Below are positions 6,237 through 14,915 of a stretch of 22,335 nt of DNA, piece by piece (within the stretch, counting starts at the first letter, position 1; each line of letters starts with the position of its first letter). The translations under genes were made by a program, and so were the position numbers. The notes under the pieces are model-generated. The model was not told the DNA's origin. It searched no databases and was given only the letters and a program-made list of their open reading frames with translations. Source of the stretch: an uncultured Ignavibacteria bacterium (GTDB taxonomy: Bacteria; Bacteroidota; Ignavibacteria; Tepidaquicellales; Tepidaquicellaceae); NCBI GenBank assembly GCA_937974175.1, contig CALJIG010000085.1:1-22335 (forward strand), given 5' to 3'.

Positions 6237-8267
6237 TTTATCCGGAACGGTATAATCTATTAGAAATTTTTTAGCATCTTCAAGCTGCTCGGGATAGCCG
6301 AGCAGTAAAACTTTATCTCCGGACTCAAGCTCTTCGTATGCTTCGGGGTTTACAATGTTATTTCCTTTTCTTTCAATGCCTATAATACTTGCGCCGGTCT
6401 CACTGCGCAATCTCAGCTCAGAAATCATTTGTCCTATCACTTTACTTTTGCTTATATCAACAGTTTCAAGTTTTACATCTTCTAATAAAGGATGAATTTT
6501 TTCAGATAGTTCCGGCAGGTCTGGCTTTTGTTCAAATGTATCTTTAATAGCAATCTGCGCTGCGGCGTAAATTTTAATTGAGCTTCTGTATAAAAAGAAT
6601 GCTGCAATAGAAATTAAAACAAAACTTATAATCAGTAATTTTGCCGAAGGTAGTATTGCCGAGCTTAATAAAATTACCATAGCAATTAAGCCCGTATTGC
6701 CTATAATATAAATTGTATTTGCAATCACTGATTTTCTAGACGTTGTTTTTGTTTCATCGTCGGTGGGAGTAATGGTCAGCTCCGCTATTATCATTCCCAG
6801 CCCCTGCATTTTTTTCCATATTGCAAAAAGTGACGGGAAGCAGACTATCATTGCTGCAAACCATACTATAGCCTTAGTAACTTCAATTCCCCATAGGAAC
6901 ATTTCAAGAAATGCGCTCACTCTTTCGTTTAAAAAAATCGCAGCAAGGAATACAGCTGTTATTAATAAAAGATTAATTGAGATCTGCATCACAACTTTAC
7001 GTAAGACTTTCCGTCCGGGGTTGTTTGCGCTGTTTTTCCCAAGTCCCTTTACCCATTCCGTATAAGTGGTCGTAGTATGTCGGATAGAAGCCGGAGCGAT
7101 TTTTTCCAGCCAGCTTGCCAGCCCGTCCGAGCTTTTAATAAGATAAGGAGTAAAGAATGTTGTTAGTGCAGATACTGCGACTGCAATAGGATATAGAAAC
7201 TCGCTTGTAACTTTTAATGAAAGTCCGAGCGCTGCTATGATGAATGAGAACTCACCTATCTGCGCAAGCCCCATCCCTATTTTTAAAGATGTGCGTGTAT
7301 TATTTCCTGCAAGAAAACTTCCAAGTGTATTGGATATCACTTTACCTGCAACTACAACAACGGTTATAATAGCTATAGGGAAAGAATATTTTAAAATTAA
7401 CGCCGGGTCGATTAAAAGTCCTATTGAAACAAAAAATACTGCGCTGAAGAGATCCCGCACAGGGAACATCAAAGCTTCTATTTTATTTATCTGTCTCGCC
7501 TCAGCAATAACTGCTCCGATAAGGAACGCTCCGAGTGCGACACTGTAACCAAGCTTTACTGTAATAAGTGAAACAGCAAAACATAATCCTATTACAGTAA
7601 CTAAAAGCATTTCATTACTTTTGAACTTAGCCACGTAATTTAATAATCGCGGAACAGCAATAAGCCCGACTACTAAGAGCACTCCTAAAAATGCGCCGAG
7701 GCTTACAACTGTAACACCAATATCTCCTGCATTAAACTGTCCGGTTACTGCAAATCCTGAAAGAAGCGCAATCATTAAAATTGCAAGTATATCTTCAACG
7801 ATTAAAATCCCAAAAATTAATTCAGCAAATTTTTCTTTTGTTTTACCAAGCCCTTCAAGAGCTTTTATAATAATTGTAGTAGATGAAATTGAAAGTATTG
7901 CTCCTAAGAAAATGCTGTCCATCTGGCTCCATCCGAAAATTTTACCAAGCTCATATCCTGCAAAGACCATCAGAATAATTTCAAGCGATGCCGCAATGAA
8001 TGCAGTGCCCCCGACTTTTTTCAGCTTTCGTAAACTGAACTCCAATCCTAATGCAAACATAAGAAATATTACACCAAGCTCTGCAAGAGTTTCAATTGTC
8101 TTAGGGTCTGAAACAAGCTGAAATGGCGGCGTATGCGGACCGATAATCATTCCGGCAAGAATATAGCCCAGAACAACAGGCTGTTTAAACTGACGGAACA
8201 GAATAGTAGCCAGCGCAGCAACTGTCATTACGACAGCTAAATCTTGTAAGAATAGAATATGATGCAT
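6219..8267 (-). CDS. CPA2-family cation:proton antiporter with C-terminal TrkA-C domain
   Basis: 682 aa, inner membrane. Residues about 5-380 form a Na+/H+-exchanger-type domain of about 12 TM helices. Hallmarks are GxIFLMFALGLEFS (66-79), the GAILSISSTTI helix (122-132), the helix with the conserved acidic pair Glu158-Asp159 (LIVEDI), GAFLIGAVIAE (246-256), LFSAVFFVSIGLLIDP (273-288) and LAQIGEFSFI (334-343). Residues about 425-560 add at least four more hydrophobic segments. Residues about 600-672 are a TrkA-C (RCK-C) domain (IGIERKGNNIVNP, then LESGDKVLLLG). No NAD-binding TrkA-N domain is present, unlike KefB/KefC. Family members exchange K+ or Na+ for H+; the ion cannot be told from sequence. 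The ATG at 8267 gives the normal N-terminus. It is transcribed away from the 8509 gene. Confidence 0.93.
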   Translation of the reverse strand: MHHILFLQDLAVVMTVAALATILFRQFKQPVVLGYILAGMIIGPHTPPFQLVSDPKTIETLAELGVIFLMFALGLEFSLRKLKKVGGTAFIAASLEIILMVFAGYELGKIFGWSQMDSIFLGAILSISSTTIIIKALEGLGKTKEKFAELIFGILIVEDILAILMIALLSGFAVTGQFNAGDIGVTVVSLGAFLGVLLVVGLIAVPRLLNYVAKFKSNEMLLVTVIGLCFAVSLITVKLGYSVALGAFLIGAVIAEARQINKIEALMFPVRDLFSAVFFVSIGLLIDPALILKYSFPIAIITVVVVAGKVISNTLGSFLAGNNTRTSLKIGMGLAQIGEFSFIIAALGLSLKVTSEFLYPIAVAVSALTTFFTPYLIKSSDGLASWLEKIAPASIRHTTTTYTEWVKGLGKNSANNPGRKVLRKVVMQISINLLLITAVFLAAIFLNERVSAFLEMFLWGIEVTKAIVWFAAMIVCFPSLFAIWKKMQGLGMIIAELTITPTDDETKTTSRKSVIANTIYIIGNTGLIAMVILLSSAILPSAKLLIISFVLISIAAFFLYRSSIKIYAAAQIAIKDTFEQKPDLPELSEKIHPLLEDVKLETVDISKSKVIGQMISELRLRSETGASIIGIERKGNNIVNPEAYEELESGDKVLLLGYPEQLEDAKKFLIDYTVPDKSRRKS

Positions 8268-8329
8268 GGGATTTCCCGGTTACTTGCGTAAGAATTTGCG
8301 TAGGGTAGTTTATAAAAATAACTTTTTCA

Positions 8330-8348
8330 CCGGACAATTATAGTCCGG
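8330..8348. promoter_or_regulatory. Small palindrome upstream of the antiporter gene
   Basis: ccggac (8330-8335) and gtccgg (8343-8348) flank a 7-nt AT spacer. On the - strand the spacer contains TATAAT, so it could be an operator overlapping a promoter for the antiporter. On the + strand it is followed by aatttttc and could be a weak attenuator. A 7-bp direct repeat TTGCGTA lies nearby at 8284-8290 and 8296-8302. The rest of 8268-8508 shows nothing else. Confidence 0.3.
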
Positions 8349-8508
8349 AATTTTTCGGCTTTCTATGTTTAAAATAAACTTCAAAATAATCTCCAAAATT
8401 ATATTTTAATCGGAAAGATTTTTATATATATTTAATTATCCTCGAATGCAGCCCAACCCCCGTTTGGCTTTTAAAATTAAACCTTTAATATAATTAATAC
8501 CTCAAGCT

Positions 8509-10635
8509 ATGAAAAAGTTCATTTTTCTTCTCATTATTTTCATTTATTCAAATTCTTTTTCGCAGTGGGCACGGGTAAATGCAGGTCTTGAAGGCGGTAT
8601 AATATTTACCGTATATGCAGTTCCTTCTTCAAATACTGTTTTTTGCGGCAGCAATGGTAATGGTGTATTCAAATCTACTAACGCAGGTGATAACTGGTTT
8701 CCTGTTAACAATGGCATTTCCAACTACGGATTTTATCCGGTAACATTTACTTCTGTGACGGGCGGAACGGTTTTTATGGGAGCAAATTATTCCTCTATAA
8801 ATGGCGGAGGAATGTACCGTACAACGAACGGCGGAACAGAATGGCAGAAAATAAATACAGGTCTTGCAGGGTTATCCTTAAGCATCAATATGGCAATAAC
8901 AACAAATTCAAATATTATTATTGCTACCGATAGCGGTATATTCCGCACTACAAATAACGGAGATAACTGGAATAATATTTCCGGCAATATGGGCTCTAAT
9001 ACTTCTGTTGAAAGTATATTTTTTGCAAACGATACTTTAATAGCAGGAACTAAAGCCGGATTATTTTTCTCCACCGGTTCTTTTTCAAACTGGACATCTA
9101 TTAATACCGGTCTGCCTGCAGCATCAGCGCCTTACTCTATAAATAAATTCAACAATAAAATTTATCTCGTCTATTTCGGCGGCGGATTATATGTCTCCTC
9201 CAATAACGGAGCAAGCTGGAGCTCTGCAAATTATAATCTTATAGGTACACAATTAAATGCGCGCTGCCTATATGTATTTGAAAACAATTTATATCTCTCA
9301 GGCAACGGCGGAGTATATATCCTCGGCAATAACACATGGACTAATATGAATACAGGACTTCCCACGGATTTCCCTTTTTTCTACTGGCTTACTTCAGTTC
9401 CGGGAAAATTAATTACATGCACCTATGGAAAAGCAATGTATGTTACTACTAACAGCGGCGCATCATGGAATCAAAAAATTTCCGGACTTACTGCATCAGC
9501 CTTGCAGGCAAATAAAATTATAAATGTAAGCAGTGTTTTATATTCTGCCAGCGGCAACGGCGGTATACATAGATCAACTGACGGCGGTGCAAACTGGTTT
9601 GCTGTTAATAACGGAATAAATACTTCCTGCAATAATATTCAGTCTTATGAAAATAAAATTTACGCATCTACCAGAAACGGCGTGTATGTTACTTCTAACG
9701 GCGGAAGTAATTGGACTCCATTAAACAATACAGTCCAGCCCGCTGACTCGATGACTTATGCAGTTTATAAAGAAGGAAATTTAATCTTAAGATGTACATA
9801 TAACGGAGTTTTAAAATCTACCGATGACGGACAGTCATGGGTGCGCACATCACTATATGCATTTCAAAAACAGGCAGTTTGCATCACTAAAACACAAGGA
9901 GTAGTATTCGTTGGCACGGATGCTAACTCACCGAATTTTTTTAAATCGACTGATGACGGTAATACATGGACCTCTGTAGCTTATTACAGTTTTCAAATCG
10001 GCGTTGCAGATATTTTTGTCGATGGAACAAGTATTTATATAGGAACAGGACACGGTGTTCACAAAACAACAAACCTTGGCGCTAACTGGACTCCATTGCT
10101 AAACGGCTTAGGCGCTGACCCTTACGTATCTTCAATTATAAAAATCGGGACATCAATGTTTTGCACACAGCAGTTCGGCGGGCGTGGACTTTACAGAACA
10201 ACAAATGACGGCGTACTATGGGAAGAAGTTACGGGAGAGCTGCCGTTCTTTTCTGACTTCAGAGATGTAATTAATGTAAATGAAAAAGTAATGATTGCAA
10301 CAGGAAGCGGAATATTCAGCCGCCCGGAATCACAGCTAACAAATGTACAGAGCAATCTTTCAACAATGCCGGATAAATTCAGTCTTGAACAGAATTATCC
10401 TAATCCATTTAATCCTGTAACATCTATTAAGTTTTCAGTTAAGCAGAACCTTTTTGTAAGCTTAAATGTTTATGATATTTCAGGAAAACTTGTAAGTGAA
10501 CTTGTTAACGGTTTAAAATTAACAGGGGAATACAACGTAAGCTTTAATGCAGCGAGTCTTCCTTCCGGAATTTATTTTTATGAACTGAAGGCAGGAGATT
10601 TTTCTGAAACTAAAAAAATGATCTTAATAAAGTAA
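8509..10635 (+). CDS. Secreted BNR/sortilin-type beta-propeller protein with T9SS sorting domain
   Basis: 708 aa. Residues 1-19 are a signal peptide (MKKFIFLLIIF, cleavage after SFS). Residues about 20-615 hold about 13 repeats of the BNR/Asp-box or Ycf48-like type, G-[VIL]-[FYH]-x-[ST]-[TS]-[ND]-x-G-x-x-W spaced 40-50 aa, enough for one large or two 6-7-bladed beta-propellers. Residues about 623-708 are a T9SS type A sorting domain (NYPNPFNP, ending GIYFYELKAG..SETKKM). It is exported through the T9SS and is either anchored at the surface or released. The ligand or function is unknown; these repeats occur in sialidases, photosystem assembly factors and many adhesin-like proteins, and no catalytic residues stand out. 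It is one of three such genes in the cluster. Confidence 0.88.
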   Translation: MKKFIFLLIIFIYSNSFSQWARVNAGLEGGIIFTVYAVPSSNTVFCGSNGNGVFKSTNAGDNWFPVNNGISNYGFYPVTFTSVTGGTVFMGANYSSINGGGMYRTTNGGTEWQKINTGLAGLSLSINMAITTNSNIIIATDSGIFRTTNNGDNWNNISGNMGSNTSVESIFFANDTLIAGTKAGLFFSTGSFSNWTSINTGLPAASAPYSINKFNNKIYLVYFGGGLYVSSNNGASWSSANYNLIGTQLNARCLYVFENNLYLSGNGGVYILGNNTWTNMNTGLPTDFPFFYWLTSVPGKLITCTYGKAMYVTTNSGASWNQKISGLTASALQANKIINVSSVLYSASGNGGIHRSTDGGANWFAVNNGINTSCNNIQSYENKIYASTRNGVYVTSNGGSNWTPLNNTVQPADSMTYAVYKEGNLILRCTYNGVLKSTDDGQSWVRTSLYAFQKQAVCITKTQGVVFVGTDANSPNFFKSTDDGNTWTSVAYYSFQIGVADIFVDGTSIYIGTGHGVHKTTNLGANWTPLLNGLGADPYVSSIIKIGTSMFCTQQFGGRGLYRTTNDGVLWEEVTGELPFFSDFRDVINVNEKVMIATGSGIFSRPESQLTNVQSNLSTMPDKFSLEQNYPNPFNPVTSIKFSVKQNLFVSLNVYDISGKLVSELVNGLKLTGEYNVSFNAASLPSGIYFYELKAGDFSETKKMILIK

Positions 10636-10690
10636 TCTGCAAAGTAATTTGCGAAAATAATTTTAGGCGTTCACCTCAATGCTTAAACAT

Positions 10691-10727
10691 AAAAGACCTT
10701 TATCTGTGTTTTTGATAAAGGTCTTTT
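10691..10727. terminator. Bidirectional intrinsic terminator
   Basis: A perfect 14-bp stem (aaaagacctttatc 10691-10704 with gataaaggtctttt 10714-10727) and a 9-nt loop, followed by further T's. It sits between two convergent BNR genes and can serve both strands because of its A/T tails. Confidence 0.9.
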
Positions 10728-10767
10728 TTTATTATAAGAAATTTTTTGACAGAAATTTTTTGAGATA

Positions 10768-13356
10768 CTATTTTATCAGCATCATTTTTTTTACTTCGCT
10801 GAATTCACCGCTCTCTAATTTATAAAAATATAATCCGCTGGAAAGATCTGCTCCGCTGAACTTCACATTATAACTTCCTGATGCTTTTATTCCGTTAACT
10901 AATACTGCAACTTCTTTACCTGATAAATCAAAAACTTTCAGTGTTACAAATGCTTTTTGTTTTAGCTCATAAGATATATTCGTTTCAGGATTAAAAGGAT
11001 TAGGATAATTCTGTTTTAATATAAAATCATTTGCAGTTGTAGTATTGTTATTTATTCCGCTTGGCAGATTTGAAATATCTACTTCAAACATGCTTCTACC
11101 ATGCGTTGCTGCAACAAGCTTAAATGATGCCTGATGATAAATCAAATCGAACACAGGTGAATTTGGCAGTCCTGTGCCAAGCTGTACCCAGCTTGCTCCA
11201 AGCCTTGTTGTGTAATATACCCCTGCATCCGTTCCGACGAACAAAGTAGAATCTTTATTGTAATCTATTATCAATGAGTTCGCAGGCACGTTCAATAAAT
11301 TGCCTGTAATGTTCACCCAGTTTGTTCCGTAATTTGTTGTGCGGAATACATGGGTGTTTCTTTCATCCATATTAAATCCGCTAAGCGTAACGTATGCAAC
11401 GTTCGGATTTCTTTTATCAACAACTACATCCGTTACATATCTTACCGGAAGCCCTGCTGAAATATCAGTCCAGTTAGTTCCGGAGTTAGTTGTTACCATT
11501 ACTCTTCCGTCATCTGCCCCTGTGTAAATAACTCTTTGTGTAGAAGGAAGCACTGCATTTGACATACACGTTAAAGTGCCAAGTCTTCCGTTTTGACCTT
11601 TGGTTAAGTCAGGACTTATAATAGTCCAGTTATTTCCTTTATTGGTTGACTTATGTAATTTATATGAACCGAAATATACAGTCGTTGATGTTTGTATATC
11701 AAGCATGTAAGGCGAAGACCAGTTCGTTCTTGCAAGGTCTAAGCCGTCTCCTATGTAATCAAAATTATTTCCACCGTCATCACTTCTTCCTATGCCTCCA
11801 TTTTGTGATTCCATATAAATTACATTCGAGTTAGTATAGTCAACTGCGCAATGGAATCCGTCGCCGCCATATAGAACTTCCCATCCTGCAGGACCGGGAT
11901 TTACAGAGCCATGTGAGCCGTTATCCTGTGTGCCGCCATATTTTTTTGCAGGATTTAAAAAATCTATACAGCCTGCATAATATTGAGTGATTGGCAAATC
12001 ATATCGTTTGCTCCAGTTTGTTCCCGCGTTAGTTGAAATAAAAATACCGCCGTCGTTTCCGTTTATTATATATTGTGAGTTAAGAGGATTTATCCAGAAC
12101 GCATGCTGGTCAGGATGCTGCTGGTCAAATGAACCTGAGTAAGCATTTGTTAAATTTGTCCAGCTGGAACCGTTGTTTGTTGTTCTGAACATATCTATGC
12201 TTCCAACATACAATACACCCGGATTATTCGGTGCAGTTTCTATTACTCCTATATACCAGTCGAAGCCGGATGACTCAAGACCATTCATACTAAGAGTTGT
12301 CCAGTTCAATCCTTTATTAGTTGATTTATATACTCCGCTGATATTATTTCCGTTTGTTGTTTTGTAAATTGCATGTATGATGGAAGTATTTTGCGGAGAA
12401 ACATTTATATTTATTCTGCCTGTAGTGGCTGAAGGCGCAGGTAATCCGTTCGCTGCACCTAGCAGTGTCCAGTTCGCGCCGCCGTTGCTTGAGCGGTACA
12501 AGCCGCTTGTAAGTCCGCCTGTGCTTGAGACCGTAGGAGGTCTTATCCGCTGCCACATAGCAGCATGCACAATATTTACATCGGCATAATCTATTCCAAT
12601 ATCGATTGCAGAAGTTGAATCGCTTACAAATAAAACTTTAGTCCAGTTAAGACCTGCATTGGTAGATTTATAAATTCCTCTGTTTATACTTTTAGAACGG
12701 TATCCAAATCCTGCAGCGTAAATAATATTTGAATTTAACGGGTGAACCTTTATCGCAGCGATGTTCAGAACTTCCGAAAGTCCGATAACATTCCACGTAT
12801 CGCCTTTATCCGTTGATTTTAATAAGCCGTAACCCGGGTAGCAATCAGTTGCAGAGTTTGCTTCACCGGTTCCTGCATAAATTATGTTTGAATTGTTTGG
12901 GTCCATTTCAAGAGAGCCCATACCAAGCGCAGGAGCGAAGTCAGTCTTTGGAGTCCAGCTTACTCCGCCGTTAGTTGTTTTGAATATTCCTCCGGCAGCA
13001 GCGCCGATGATTATGATGTTGGGATTCAGCGGGTCAGCAACTATACATGTTACTCTGCCGCCGATATTTGTCGGTCCGATAGGAGTCCATGAAACACTCA
13101 TGCTGCTTCTATCTACAAGTGTGCTTTTCTTTCCTATGGCATCGAAATATTTTTCGACAGGAATTTCATCTAAAGGATATGCGCGCTGAGTGTAGAACCA
13201 CTCAGAAGGGGCAAACTTTTTTGTCTCTTTGTTTTCAGAGCGTTCCTCTTTTTCTTTAGATTTATGTTGTGAGTAATTTTCTTTTTTAGGATAATAAAAA
13301 AATAAAGCGAGGGCAAGCAGGATAATTCCTGTTGAAAATATTGTTATCTTTTTCAT
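10768..13356 (-). CDS. Large VPS10/sortilin-like BNR-repeat protein with T9SS sorting domain
   Basis: 862 aa. Residues 4-22 are a hydrophobic segment with no clear signal-peptidase I site (it runs into FFYYPKKEN), so this may be an uncleaved anchor or an atypical signal. A charged Lys/Glu linker follows (about 24-50). Residues 52-60 read SEWFYTQRA and lead into YP, a conserved-looking lead-in that I recall from Bacteroidota BNR exoproteins. Residues about 85-760 contain about 12 repeats of G-[IVL]-[FY]-[KR]-[ST]-[TS]-[ND]-x-G-x-x-W with Asp/Asn-Pro spacers such as ADPLNPNII and VHPLNSNII, typical of sortilin-like 10-bladed propellers. Residues about 777-862 are the T9SS sorting domain (NYPNPFNPETNISY). 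The gene starts 36 nt after the stop of the helical protein at 13393, so the two probably form an operon. Confidence 0.9.
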   Translation of the reverse strand: MKKITIFSTGIILLALALFFYYPKKENYSQHKSKEKEERSENKETKKFAPSEWFYTQRAYPLDEIPVEKYFDAIGKKSTLVDRSSMSVSWTPIGPTNIGGRVTCIVADPLNPNIIIIGAAAGGIFKTTNGGVSWTPKTDFAPALGMGSLEMDPNNSNIIYAGTGEANSATDCYPGYGLLKSTDKGDTWNVIGLSEVLNIAAIKVHPLNSNIIYAAGFGYRSKSINRGIYKSTNAGLNWTKVLFVSDSTSAIDIGIDYADVNIVHAAMWQRIRPPTVSSTGGLTSGLYRSSNGGANWTLLGAANGLPAPSATTGRININVSPQNTSIIHAIYKTTNGNNISGVYKSTNKGLNWTTLSMNGLESSGFDWYIGVIETAPNNPGVLYVGSIDMFRTTNNGSSWTNLTNAYSGSFDQQHPDQHAFWINPLNSQYIINGNDGGIFISTNAGTNWSKRYDLPITQYYAGCIDFLNPAKKYGGTQDNGSHGSVNPGPAGWEVLYGGDGFHCAVDYTNSNVIYMESQNGGIGRSDDGGNNFDYIGDGLDLARTNWSSPYMLDIQTSTTVYFGSYKLHKSTNKGNNWTIISPDLTKGQNGRLGTLTCMSNAVLPSTQRVIYTGADDGRVMVTTNSGTNWTDISAGLPVRYVTDVVVDKRNPNVAYVTLSGFNMDERNTHVFRTTNYGTNWVNITGNLLNVPANSLIIDYNKDSTLFVGTDAGVYYTTRLGASWVQLGTGLPNSPVFDLIYHQASFKLVAATHGRSMFEVDISNLPSGINNNTTTANDFILKQNYPNPFNPETNISYELKQKAFVTLKVFDLSGKEVAVLVNGIKASGSYNVKFSGADLSSGLYFYKLESGEFSEVKKMMLIK

Positions 13357-13392
13357 GAGGTTAGTTTTGTAAAATATATGAAAAATATTGAA

Positions 13393-14802
13393 TTATTTAA
13401 ATTCTCTAACCTTGGAAAGCAGCCAAGATTTTTCAGCAGTTGTTTCTTTTTTTATTCGAGCTTCAATATCTTCTTTGTCTTTCTCACCTGATTTTATCCG
13501 CACTAATTCTTTAACAAAATTTGTGTAATTCGTTACAAGAATTTTCACATTATCGGGAACTGACTTATCACGTTTAACCGTATGCTTAAAGGAATCGATT
13601 AAAGAATAAATAGAGTTCGTTTCGTTCAGCTCATAATAAATTTTTAATGTCAGGTTTTTAATCAGATACTTGTGAAGCGGGAGAGCAAAATTTATTCTGG
13701 AAATTGTTTCCAGCGCAGATGAAAATTCCTTCTTTGAAAAAAATATGCAGGCAAGACAGTAATTATAGGTATCATTACGAACGTCAGAGTTCATTCTGTC
13801 TTTATACTCAGAAATGAATTTCTCGGCAAACTTAATTTCATCCAGACGCAGGGCTACAGTTACTATATTCATAAATAGAAATTCAGAAAAAATATTCCCG
13901 AAAATTTTCTTTTTAAGAATTTCTTTGTGAAGATTAAAAAGTTCATTGAGATAATTTTGCTTTCCCTTTTCAAACTGCTCTGTTGCGTAATTTGTGAGTG
14001 TGAAATATATAAGCGATAAAGAGTTGCCGTGAATTTTATAGGACAATTTATCCTTCAGGTGCTTTAATGAAAAATAGTGCTTTTCTTCTCCGTTGATATG
14101 AAGGAGAAGCTCCGTGTAATATAAATCGAAAAGATTTTCTTTGCCCGAGTAATTCTCTTCTGCAAAATTTATAATTTCTTTGAAGTAGGGCAGGTAAAAT
14201 TCTGTATCGGTAAAGCTTCTTTTCTCCATATATCTCTCAATAAATTTATGTATAAAAAGTAGCGAAAAGTATTTTGAAAGGTTTTCCATCTCTTCATCAA
14301 AAAGGGGAATTGCTTTTTTTCTCTCCCTGTTAAAATAGAAAGCCTTGAGTGTTTCAGTAAGCTTGTACTTATCACCGTAATAATGGTAATCTTTCACTTT
14401 GTTTTTTTCAAGAAGCTTGTAAAGCTCTTTTATCTTAGATTCAAACAAAGTATCGGAGTTCCTTTCTTTCAGTTCCGTAAGTATGTAATTCCCTTTTGCC
14501 TGCTCATCATTTAAAAAAGCCTTAACTCCGAGGTAGTCCTGAATAAGCTTCATAGTCTCCGATGTAAGCTTTCGCATGCGCGCATCATTATATTTTTCCT
14601 TAGGATATATTTCTTTAAAAATATTCTGCTTGGTAAAATTATCGCTGTCAAAGCCGGGATAATATTTTTTTACTGTTTCAAAAAATTTAAGGATATACTC
14701 ACCGGATGTATTCAGAAAAGGTGACTGCAGATATTTCTCAAAATCTTTTATTTCCTGTTTTGAAAAAGTTTTTAGAAGTGATGTTAGTTTTAAATCTTTC
14801 AT
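13393..14802 (-). CDS. Hypothetical alpha-helical protein, paralogue of the 1480-2979 protein
   Basis: 469 aa, soluble, highly helical, rich in Lys, Glu, Phe, Leu and Tyr. The first 90 residues (LKLTSLLKTFSKQEIKDF, then SPFLN, KKYYPGF, NFTKQNIFKEIYP, YNDARMRKL) match the 499-aa protein at 1480-2979 nearly position for position. Later parts are more diverged but keep the same helix-pair look, and both end in a short W-L-containing segment. There is no export signal. It is upstream of the 862-aa T9SS cargo by 36 nt and is probably transcribed with it. Function is unknown; a TPR-like scaffold or regulator is only an inference from the helical pattern. The ATG at 14802 is the first start in the frame and agrees with the paralogue. 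Confidence 0.82.
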   Translation of the reverse strand: MKDLKLTSLLKTFSKQEIKDFEKYLQSPFLNTSGEYILKFFETVKKYYPGFDSDNFTKQNIFKEIYPKEKYNDARMRKLTSETMKLIQDYLGVKAFLNDEQAKGNYILTELKERNSDTLFESKIKELYKLLEKNKVKDYHYYGDKYKLTETLKAFYFNRERKKAIPLFDEEMENLSKYFSLLFIHKFIERYMEKRSFTDTEFYLPYFKEIINFAEENYSGKENLFDLYYTELLLHINGEEKHYFSLKHLKDKLSYKIHGNSLSLIYFTLTNYATEQFEKGKQNYLNELFNLHKEILKKKIFGNIFSEFLFMNIVTVALRLDEIKFAEKFISEYKDRMNSDVRNDTYNYCLACIFFSKKEFSSALETISRINFALPLHKYLIKNLTLKIYYELNETNSIYSLIDSFKHTVKRDKSVPDNVKILVTNYTNFVKELVRIKSGEKDKEDIEARIKKETTAEKSWLLSKVREFK

Positions 14803-14915
14803 ATTGAGTTACTCACAAATTTGAAAAAGTTTCTTTGGAAAACGGAATTTATTTTTGTAAATTTTGATTGTTTACCAATGGAATCAGCTAAATTAATTTA
14901 ACTATTCTTACGTAC

